DNA from: Deinococcus hopiensis KR-140
GTDB lineage: Bacteria; Deinococcota; Deinococci; Deinococcales; Deinococcaceae
Length of the DNA: 64,000 nucleotides
Direction of reading: 5' to 3'
Assembly: GCA_943327755.2 (NCBI GenBank)
Contig: CALPYF020000012.1
Span: 44,699-108,698 of the forward strand
Shown here one piece after another: positions 53,307-60,564 of this stretch (its first letter is position 1; every line of letters starts with the position of its first letter). The notes below the pieces were generated by a model. The model had not been told where the DNA came from and did not search any database. It worked only from the letters and a program-made list of their open reading frames with translations. A program made the position numbers and the translations under genes.

Positions 53307-53339
53307 AGCGGACGGTCCCCCCGGCGTAGACTGCCGGGC

Positions 53340-53984
53340 ATGAGTGCTCCTTTCACGCACGGCGCGCTGCGCCTCTGGTCGGTGCCGACCGGTCCCATCC
53401 AGGAGAACGCCATCCTGATCGCCGGGGCCGGGAACGAGGGGTTCCTGATCGACCCGGGCGACGACGCCGAGCGCCTGCTGACGCTGGTGCGCGGTTCGGG
53501 CGTGACGGTGCGGGGCATCCTGCTCACGCACGCGCATTTCGATCACATCGGCGCCGTGCAGCCGCTGCGCGAGGCGCTGCAGGTGCCGGTGTGGCTGCAC
53601 CCGGCGGACCTGCCGCTGTACCACATGGGCGCGCAGAGTGCCGCCCGCTGGAACCTCCCGTTCATCCAGCCCGCCGACCCCGACCATGAGATCAGCGAGG
53701 GGCAGACCTTTGTGGCGGGCGACCTGACCCTCACCGCCCACGTCCTGCCCGGGCACGCGCCGGGGCACGTGGTGTTCACCGCGCCGGGCCTCGTGGTCGC
53801 CGGGGACACGCTGTTCCGCGGTGGAATCGGCCGCACCGACCTGCCGGGCGGGAACCACCCGCAGCTGCTGGCGGGCATCCGCGAGCAGCTGCTGACCCTG
53901 CCGGGCGACACGGCGGTGTATCCCGGGCACGGCCCGCGCACGACGGTCGCCACGGAAGCGAAGACGAATCCCTTCCTGCAATGA
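53340..53984 (+). CDS. MBL-fold hydrolase (glyoxalase II-like)
   Basis: A 214-residue metallo-beta-lactamase-fold enzyme with LLTHAHFDHIGAV (HxHxDH), the next ligand in VLPGHAPGHVVF, the bridging Asp in VVAGDTLFRGGIGRTDLPGG, and the last His in VYPGHGPRTTV. The pattern is the hydroxyacylglutathione hydrolase-like subgroup; in Deinococcus the thiol partner may be bacillithiol (inference). TAGACT, 7 bases, ATG. Confidence 0.92.
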   Translation: MSAPFTHGALRLWSVPTGPIQENAILIAGAGNEGFLIDPGDDAERLLTLVRGSGVTVRGILLTHAHFDHIGAVQPLREALQVPVWLHPADLPLYHMGAQSAARWNLPFIQPADPDHEISEGQTFVAGDLTLTAHVLPGHAPGHVVFTAPGLVVAGDTLFRGGIGRTDLPGGNHPQLLAGIREQLLTLPGDTAVYPGHGPRTTVATEAKTNPFLQ

Positions 53985-53987
53985 GGA

Positions 53988-54019
53988 CAGCGCCGCCCCT
54001 GGTCAATGGGGCGGCGCTG
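53988..54019. terminator. Bidirectional terminator hairpin
   Basis: Perfect 12-bp arms CAGCGCCGCCCC and GGGGCGGCGCTG around TGGTCAAT, between the convergent MBL and subtilase genes. Confidence 0.82.
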
Positions 54020-54031
54020 ATCGGGAAGAGG

Positions 54032-55360
54032 TTAGAAGCCGCTGACGTTCAGGCGGCCGCCGGTGACGGTCTTGCCGCTGAGGCTGGCGGTGGGCGTGGC
54101 GCTGCTCAGGACCGCGGCGCGGATCTGCGCGGCGGTCGCGCCCGTGTGGGTGCTGGCGTACAGCGTCACGCCGCCCGTGACGTGCGGGGTCGCCATGCTG
54201 GTGCCGTTGTAGCTGCTGTAGGTGTTGTACGGCACGCTGCTGGTGATCGCCACGCCGGGCGCGCCGATGTCCACGGTGGTCTTGCCGTACTGGCTGAAGG
54301 ACGCCAGCGCGCCCGCCTTGTCGATGGCGGCCACCGCGATCACGCTGTCGTACCCGGCGCCGGCGGTCGTGTCGTAGTTGCTGGGGTAGCTGGCGGTCGT
54401 GTCGTTGTCGGTGCCGCTGTTGCCGGCAGCCGCGACGAACAGGATGTTCGCCTTGGCCGCCACCACGATGGCGTCCAGCAGCGCCTGCGAGAAGCCCCCG
54501 CCGCCCCAGGAGTTGTTCAGCGCGACGATGTTCAGGCCGTGGCGGTTCTTGAGGTCCACGAAGTAGTTGATGGCCTTGATCGCGTCGGCGCTGTTGCCGC
54601 CGCGGCGCCCCAGGAATTTCCCGCTGATGAACGTGACGTTGTGGTTCACGCCGACCACGCCGCCGTCGTTCGCGGTGCCGCCGATCGTCCCGGCGACGTG
54701 CGTGCCGTGCGCGTCGAGGCTGCCGCGCGTGCCGCCGTCGTACACCGTGTTGTCGTTGTTCGCGAAGTCCCAGCCGCGCGTGTCGTCGATGTACCCGTTG
54801 CCGTCGTTGTCCTTGCCGTCCACCGGATCGAAGGGGTTCAGCCACGCGTTGCCCCTGAGGTCCGGGTGGTCGAACTGGTACCCCTCGTCGATGATGCCCA
54901 CGTACACGCCCTTGCTGCCGGTGTGCCCGGCGGCCCAGGCGGTCTCGGCGCCCGAGCCGAAGTTGCCCTTCATGCCCCACAGCGTGCCGTTGGTGTAGTA
55001 ACTGTCGCTGGGCAGGGCCTGGGTCTGGTACGTCCAGTTGGGTTCCGCGAAACGCACGAGGCCGCTGGCCTGGAGCTGCTGGGCCTTGGCCGTCACACTC
55101 TGCCCGTCGGTGATGCGGGCGCGCAGCAGCGCGGCGCCGTTCACGGTGGTCAGCGTCTCGACGGACTGCACGCCCAGCGCGCTCAGGCTGGTCAGCGCCT
55201 GACTGTTCACGCCGCCCTTGAGCTGCACCAGGAGTTCGCCGTCCACGAAGGTCGGCGCGCTGGCCTGGGCCGCGTCGGGGGTGAGCTGGGCCGGGGTCTG
55301 TCCGCAGGCGGCGAGGAGGACGGAAAGGGTGAGCAGGCCAAACAGACGGGTACGGTTCAT
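54032..55360 (-). CDS. Lipoprotein subtilisin-like serine peptidase (S8)
   Basis: A 442-residue secreted protease. Lipobox L16-A-A-C19, followed by GQTPAQL. Residues about 38-110 are an inhibitor I9-like propeptide (GELLVQLKGGVNSQALTSL). The catalytic domain has Asp in VGIIDEGYQFDHPD, His in DAHGTHVAGTIGG, the oxyanion Asn in AAAGNSGTDND, and Ser in YNGTSMATPHVTGG. A calcium-type loop (DGKDNDGNGYIDD) is inserted. The start is ATG at 55360 with GGAGG 4 bases upstream; a longer open frame to 55585 is not coding. It probably degrades protein in the medium for amino-acid supply. Confidence 0.94.
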   Translation of the reverse strand: MNRTRLFGLLTLSVLLAACGQTPAQLTPDAAQASAPTFVDGELLVQLKGGVNSQALTSLSALGVQSVETLTTVNGAALLRARITDGQSVTAKAQQLQASGLVRFAEPNWTYQTQALPSDSYYTNGTLWGMKGNFGSGAETAWAAGHTGSKGVYVGIIDEGYQFDHPDLRGNAWLNPFDPVDGKDNDGNGYIDDTRGWDFANNDNTVYDGGTRGSLDAHGTHVAGTIGGTANDGGVVGVNHNVTFISGKFLGRRGGNSADAIKAINYFVDLKNRHGLNIVALNNSWGGGGFSQALLDAIVVAAKANILFVAAAGNSGTDNDTTASYPSNYDTTAGAGYDSVIAVAAIDKAGALASFSQYGKTTVDIGAPGVAITSSVPYNTYSSYNGTSMATPHVTGGVTLYASTHTGATAAQIRAAVLSSATPTASLSGKTVTGGRLNVSGF

Positions 55361-55593
55361 GCAGCCTCCGGCGTGATGGGGCGCGGGGCCCGTCACGGTG
55401 AGTGGAACGTATGGAACGGTCTGCAAACCATAGGCTGCTCTGCAATCGGTCATTTGTGAAACGAATTCCATTACCTGTCCCGCCATCTGGGGGTAGCGCC
55501 GGAGCGGCGGCAGGCAGAGCGAGCCCGGCAGCGCGGCTGCCCGGGTGGCGGGGTGACCCCTTCCGGCCCACGCGCCATGCCACAATGCGGGAC

Positions 55594-56249
<656 letters not shown>

Positions 56250-56271
<22 letters not shown>

Positions 56272-56978
56272 TCCGCGTCGACTGCCCGGACCTGCGCTTC
56301 CCGCCACAGCTGTGCGCCGGCCAGGGCCAGCGCCTGCACGCCCAGGCTGCGCGCGTACCAGTGCGGGCGGCCCGCGAGGACGCACGCGCCCAGCAGCAGG
56401 AACTGCGTGGCCAGCCCCAGGTTGGCGCTCAGGGTGTTCACGGCCAGCGGGGTGTACGCCTGCCGCTGCGCCGCCCCCGGCGTGGCGGACCCGGTCACGC
56501 GGCGGAGGCGACTCTGGAAGGCGTGGTCCAGCGCCCGCTCCTGCGGCACGAAATAGGCGCTGTACACCGCCTGGAGGGCCCCCAGCACGACCGGGTGATC
56601 CCCGGCCTGCGCGGCGGGCGCCCGGAAGACCTCCCCGCGCGCGGCCCGGTACTCCCGCTCCCACAGGAAGTCCACGGTCAGGATCAGGCTCTGGAGCAGC
56701 GTGACCGGCACGCCCGCGCGGCCCAGGACCGCCACGTTCAGCGCGAGGTTCACCAGCAGGTCGCCCTCGGTATCCAGGTACCGGCCGGTCTCGGTCGTCT
56801 GGCCGGTCGCGCGGGCCAGCTGCCCGTCCAGACCGTCCAGCAGTGTCTTGACCTGCAGGAGCAGTGCGGGGCGCAGGCGTTCGCCGCGCCGGATGAGCAG
56901 CGCGGCGTACAGGCCCAGGGCGGTATGCAGCAGCACCACGTGCTGCGGGTTGACGTTCAGCCGCGCCAGGGGTGGCAC
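56250..56978 (-). CDS. CDP-alcohol phosphatidyltransferase family protein
   Basis: A 242-residue membrane enzyme joining a CDP-lipid to an alcohol in phospholipid synthesis. The full family motif is present, D-x2-DG-x2-AR-x8-G-x3-D-x3-D, as DGLDGQLARATGQTTETG followed by RYLDTEGD. GTG at 56978 is the first usable start. However, the frame stays open another 28 codons upstream with residues that look like a genuine N-terminus (RPAREWAGERLFRPAAQLL) and no ATG, GTG or TTG. An unusual start or a sequence error may therefore hide there. Lipid head group unknown. Confidence 0.82.
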
Positions 56979-57064
56979 GAGCAGCTGCGCTGCCGGGCGG
57001 AACAGACGTTCGCCCGCCCACTCGCGCGCCGGACGGGCCTTGCGCGTGCGGGCGAGCCCGGACT

Positions 57065-57424
57065 CTATCGGCGGCCCCCGTACTTGGGGGCGCCCTTGCG
57101 GACCCCGGCGTAGCGGTTGCGTTCCTTGCGGCGCTGCGCGCTGCTGCCCTGTCCCGGCTTACCGGGCGCGGCGGCCTGGGTGCGGCGGGGCGCGAAGGTG
57201 TCCATGGTCAGGAAGCGCGCGGCCGGGATGTACAGCAGCAGCACGAACAGCAGGCTGCCCCACCACGTGTTCAGGGTGCCCTTCAGCGGGGTCAGTTGCA
57301 GCAGCCCGCTCAGGAGCGTGGCGACCAGCGCGAACAGCATGACCCGCACCGTGAGTTTCAGCATCTTGCCCGCCGTGAAGCCCGGCGCGGGGTCCGGGGT
57401 GGTCAGCCAGCGCCAGAGGTTCAC
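57065..57424 (-). CDS. Membrane protein with basic tail, unknown
   Basis: A 119-residue protein with two hydrophobic segments (about 24-43 and 56-72) and a strongly basic C-terminal 40 residues (AQRRKERNRYAGVRKGAPKYGGRR), which could touch nucleic acid or membrane surface. It overlaps the upstream gene by four bases (ATGA), so the two are co-translated. No family recognised. Confidence 0.6.
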   Translation of the reverse strand: MNLWRWLTTPDPAPGFTAGKMLKLTVRVMLFALVATLLSGLLQLTPLKGTLNTWWGSLLFVLLLYIPAARFLTMDTFAPRRTQAAAPGKPGQGSSAQRRKERNRYAGVRKGAPKYGGRR

Positions 57425-58323
57425 GCGCCCTCACCCTCCGCGCTGTCCGCGCCGCCGGGGGCGGGACGGGCCGCGCCGCCGGACGCCACGCGGTCGCGGA
57501 ACGCCGCGAGTTCCGGGAAGTCCGCCTGACCGTCCACACTCAGGAGCAGCGTGGGCTTGTGCTGCCGCTCCGCGAGGCGGGACAGCGCGCTGGCGGTCGC
57601 GCCGTCCCGCGCGCCGCTCACGAACACGAAGCCCTTCACGGCGCCCTTGCCGCCCAGCAGCGACACCGCGCCGAACAGTTCACGGTCCCCGGCGGTCGCG
57701 CGGGGCTGCTCCATGCGCTCGGCGCGCTTCAGGACGTCCGCGACCGGGAGCTCATGGCTGAACACGCCGTACAGGCCCAGGTCATCCAGCGCCGCGCGCA
57801 GTGGAGCGGCCACCAGCGGCTCGCTCAGCAGGGCGCGCGGGCCGATCACGGCGACCGTCGCGCGGCTCGCGCGGGTCAGGGCGGGCTGCGCGGCGCGCGG
57901 GTCCTGCGCCATGGGCCGCACCTTCTCCAGCGCCAGCCGCACCCGCCCGGCATTCTGCGACACGCGCAGGCCCAGCTCGGTCGCGGCGCCCTCCAGGCCC
58001 TCGGGACCGTCGGGCACGCCGATCAGGGTGGGCAGGCCGCTGATGCGCCGCGCGAGCAGGTCGGGCAGCGCCTCGCTCCAGGCGTCACCGCTCGCGGCGG
58101 GCCACTGCGCGAGCAGCACGGCGTCCACGCGGCCCATCGACAGGATGCGGCCCAGCGCGAGCTGCACGCCCAGCGGTTCGTTCGGCAGGCTCTCGCGGCC
58201 CAGCGTCAGGGCCTCCGTGTCGTCCAGGGCGGGCAGAACCGGCTCGGAGCCCAGTTCCTTCAGGAACGCCGCCCAGTAGCCCGGGAGGCGCGCGGCGTGA
58301 GTTTCAAGAAGACCAACCCTCAT
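57421..58323 (-). CDS. Uncharacterised 300-residue protein
   Basis: A soluble-looking protein with two Rossmann-like halves: about 1-150 (MRVGLLETHAARLPGYWAAFLKEL, VDAVLLAQWP, PTLIGVPDG) and about 150-280 (TVAVIGPRALLSEPLVAAPL, GFVFVSGARDG, KPTLLLSVDG). This faintly recalls the 2-hydroxyacyl-CoA dehydratase activator/BcrC fold, but the cluster cysteines of that family are absent; the chain has none. The C-terminal end is Gly/Ala/Glu-rich. TACACT, 7 bases, ATG gives firm start evidence. Function unknown. Confidence 0.6.
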   Translation of the reverse strand: MRVGLLETHAARLPGYWAAFLKELGSEPVLPALDDTEALTLGRESLPNEPLGVQLALGRILSMGRVDAVLLAQWPAASGDAWSEALPDLLARRISGLPTLIGVPDGPEGLEGAATELGLRVSQNAGRVRLALEKVRPMAQDPRAAQPALTRASRATVAVIGPRALLSEPLVAAPLRAALDDLGLYGVFSHELPVADVLKRAERMEQPRATAGDRELFGAVSLLGGKGAVKGFVFVSGARDGATASALSRLAERQHKPTLLLSVDGQADFPELAAFRDRVASGGAARPAPGGADSAEGEGA

Positions 58324-58389
58324 TCTGAACAGTGTACCCGCGCGCGGGGGGCTAGGTGTCCACGGCGCTCCGCGCGCGGGACCGGGACC

Positions 58390-59094
58390 TCAGCCGCTGC
58401 CTTCCTCGGCGTCCACCTTGCCCTCCTGCTTGGCCTGGGTGGCCTGCTCCGCGATCTCCACGTCGTGATCGTCGATGTGCCGCTGCTCGGTGTGATTCTC
58501 GAAGAGGTCCTGCCGGGCGCGCAGCTTCGACTGCGGCTGCTGAAGGTCCCCGCCGCTGCCCCGGTGCACCCGCTGGAAGAACACCAGCGCGCCCCCCGCC
58601 AGCGCCAGCGCGCCTGCGAAGTACAGGGTATCCAGGGGTTTGTCCCAGCGCACGAAATGCTCCAGGAACGTCACGCCCAGAATCACGATGATCACCGACA
58701 CGACCTTCTGCTCCAGATCCGCGAGGCTCTCGACGCCCAGCGCGGACGTCAGGTTCAGCGGCGTGATGAACAGCGAGTACAGCCCCACCCCGATCAGGTA
58801 GAACACCACCGCCTTGAGCATGGTGCTCACGATCTCCAGAAACTCCACGGCCAGCCGCCCCTGCTGACTGGCGATGCCCTGCGTGAACGTGTCGTGCCAG
58901 GAATCCCAGATGGTGTGCAGCGCCAGCAGCGTCCCCTGCAGGAACAGACTGAACGACACGAGCAGCACGGCAATCACCGCGATCAGCACTACGAAGCGCG
59001 TGCGGCCGATCAGTTCGCTGAACCACTCGCGCCGGGACGGTTCGGGGTTCGGGGAGCGCGGGGCAGAGGAGGGGCGGGTCACGCCTCCCATCAT
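58390..59094 (-). CDS. YqhA/UPF0114-like membrane protein
   Basis: A 234-residue protein with four hydrophobic segments (about 32-57, 88-108, 126-145, 157-172). FYLIGVGLYSLFI and SVIIVILGVTFLEHFVRW match the YqhA-like UPF0114 family. The C-terminus is a long charged cytoplasmic tail (HIDDHDVEIAEQATQAKQEGK). Two adjacent ATGs (59094 and 59091) are possible starts, and a GTG follows GGGAGG closely. Function of the family is unknown. Confidence 0.62.
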   Translation of the reverse strand: MMGGVTRPSSAPRSPNPEPSRREWFSELIGRTRFVVLIAVIAVLLVSFSLFLQGTLLALHTIWDSWHDTFTQGIASQQGRLAVEFLEIVSTMLKAVVFYLIGVGLYSLFITPLNLTSALGVESLADLEQKVVSVIIVILGVTFLEHFVRWDKPLDTLYFAGALALAGGALVFFQRVHRGSGGDLQQPQSKLRARQDLFENHTEQRHIDDHDVEIAEQATQAKQEGKVDAEEGSG

Positions 59095-59172
59095 CCCGGG
59101 CCGCAGGGACGCGCAGTGGGGGCGGGCCTTCACGCTTGCCTGAAGGTCAGGGCCGCTGCCAGACTGCCCGGC

Positions 59173-59958
59173 GTGACTGACGTTCCGGACCGCCCCACCC
59201 TGCCCGACGCCCTGAAACGCGTGCTGCCCGCCGCCCGCTGGGAACGCGTGAGCGGCGGCCAGAGCGGCGCGCAGGTCTGGCGATCCACCCGCTACGTGCT
59301 GAAAGTGCAGCCCCGCACGCCGCACGCGCCCAGCACCCTGCAACAGGAACGTGAGCGGCTGCGCTGGCTGGCCGGGCGCATCCCCGCCCCGCAGGTCGTG
59401 GCCTTCGAGACCGGGGCGGACCGGGACTTCCTGGCCATGACCCGCCTGACCGGCATCCCCATGAGCCACCCCGACGCCCGGCTGCACCCCGAACGGGTCG
59501 TGAACCTCCTGGCGCGCGCGTTGCGCGAACTGCACGCCCTGCCCCTCCGCGACTGCCCGTTCCGGCAGACGCTGGACGTCACCCTGCCGCTGGCCCGCGA
59601 ACGCGTGCAGGCCGGACTGATCGACGCCCATGACTTCGATGACGACCACGCCGGACGCAGCGCCACCAGTGTCTTCAACGAACTGGCCCGCACCCGCCCC
59701 GCCCATGACGACCTCGTGGTCGCGCACGGCGACGCCACGCTGGACAACATCATCCTGAACGGCGAGTACGTGGAAGGCCTGATCGACGTGGGCCGTCTCG
59801 GGATTGCCGACCGGCACGCCGACCTGGCACTGGCCCACCGCAGCGTCCGCAGCGAACTGGGCGAACGCTACGCCGGGATGTTCCTCGACCTGTACGGCCG
59901 CGCCCTCGTGGACGACACGAAACTAGCGTACTACCGCCTGCACGACGAACTGTTCTGA
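59173..59958 (+). CDS. APH(3')-like aminoglycoside phosphotransferase family kinase
   Basis: A 261-residue kinase. The catalytic loop VVAHGDATLDNIIL holds the Asp and Asn, and GLIDVGRLGIADRHADLALAHRSV is the metal-binding segment with the GRxGxADR pattern of APH(3') enzymes. The end RLHDELF also matches that family. The ATP-binding lysine is in YVLKVQ. This is closer to APH(3') than to generic choline/homoserine kinases, so intrinsic aminoglycoside phosphorylation is possible; the natural substrate is unknown. GTG start with CAGACT 7 bases upstream. Confidence 0.85.
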   Translation: MTDVPDRPTLPDALKRVLPAARWERVSGGQSGAQVWRSTRYVLKVQPRTPHAPSTLQQERERLRWLAGRIPAPQVVAFETGADRDFLAMTRLTGIPMSHPDARLHPERVVNLLARALRELHALPLRDCPFRQTLDVTLPLARERVQAGLIDAHDFDDDHAGRSATSVFNELARTRPAHDDLVVAHGDATLDNIILNGEYVEGLIDVGRLGIADRHADLALAHRSVRSELGERYAGMFLDLYGRALVDDTKLAYYRLHDELF

Positions 59959-59962
59959 ATCT

Positions 59963-60023
59963 GGAAGTGGGAAGTGGTGAGTGGAGCGTGGAACCCCCAC
60001 CCCACTCACCACTTCCCACTTCC
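59963..60023. repeat. Long palindrome built of heptamers; likely bidirectional terminator
   Basis: Perfect 22-bp arms (59963-59984 and 60002-60023) with a 17-base loop, between convergent genes. The arms are made of 7-base units (GGAAGTG twice, then GTGAGTG; on the other arm ACTCACC, ACTTCCC, ACTTCCT), the same ACnnCCC/GGGnnGT period as at 16389 and 62793. Confidence 0.8.
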
Positions 60024-60028
60024 TGCCC

Positions 60029-60418
60029 TTACGCCTTGACCCAGGTGCGGAGGTAGTCGGCGACGAGTTCGCTGACGTTCACGCCGTCGCGGGTGGCCTT
60101 CTCGATCTGGGCGGCCTTCTCCTCGCGGGTGATGGGGAGCCACAGGGCCACGTACTCCTGGCCGCCTTCCTGCTTGAATTCCCCGCCCAGTTCATCGCGC
60201 TGCACGAATCCGGTTTTCTCCATGTCTTCCTCCGTTCCGGCCTGCATCAGCCAGTGGGTCACGCGGGCTTTCAGGAAACGCCATTCCCGGCCGACCTTGC
60301 GGCCTGGGATCTCACCGCTGCGCACCAGGGTGTAGGCGGTGGTTTCGCTCACCTTCAGGTAGGCGGCCAGTTCCTCCAGGGTCAGGACCTCGTCCGTGGG
60401 GATGTTCGTCTCGTTCAT
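60029..60418 (-). CDS. Excisionase-type HTH regulator with RHH-like C-terminal domain
   Basis: A 129-residue protein. Residues 10-58 form a MerR/excisionase winged HTH (LTLEELAAYLKVSETTAYTLVRSGEIPGRKVGREWRFLKARVTHWL). The last 45 residues (EYVALWLPITREEKAAQIEKATRDGVNVSELVADYLRTWVKA) have a beta strand plus two helices, as in CopG-like ribbon-helix-helix domains. No integrase or phage gene is near, so this is probably a transcription regulator rather than a recombination factor. A strong Shine-Dalgarno (AGGAGGTG) and GATAAT give a leadered mRNA. It likely acts on the palindromes between it and the MMPL gene. Confidence 0.75.
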   Translation of the reverse strand: MNETNIPTDEVLTLEELAAYLKVSETTAYTLVRSGEIPGRKVGREWRFLKARVTHWLMQAGTEEDMEKTGFVQRDELGGEFKQEGGQEYVALWLPITREEKAAQIEKATRDGVNVSELVADYLRTWVKA

Positions 60419-60442
60419 TCCGGCACCTCCTCTCAGGTGAGA

Positions 60443-60495
60443 TTATCTTGCGCTATCTGATGACTGATATCAATAGATGGTGCAAGATGATATCA
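60443..60495. promoter_or_regulatory. AT-rich divergent control region with nested palindromes
   Basis: ATCTTGC (60445-60451) and GCAAGAT (60482-60488) are inverted repeats. The self-complementary octamer TGATATCA occurs at 60465-60472 and again at 60488-60495, 23 bases apart. GATAAT (minus strand, 60448-60443) is the -10 box for the HTH gene. The stretch is far more AT-rich than its surroundings. Confidence 0.65.
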
Positions 60496-60564
60496 GCTGA
60501 TACTGAATGCGCTTCGTCGCCTGCCCCCCGGTCTGCCCGGCCTGCCCGTGCTCTACTCGGGCTC

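Noticed and set aside
60029..60418. Excisionase-like gene as sign of a prophage or integrative element
   Set aside because: No integrase, attachment site, tRNA gene or phage gene is near. The divergent exporter and the palindromes fit a regulator better.
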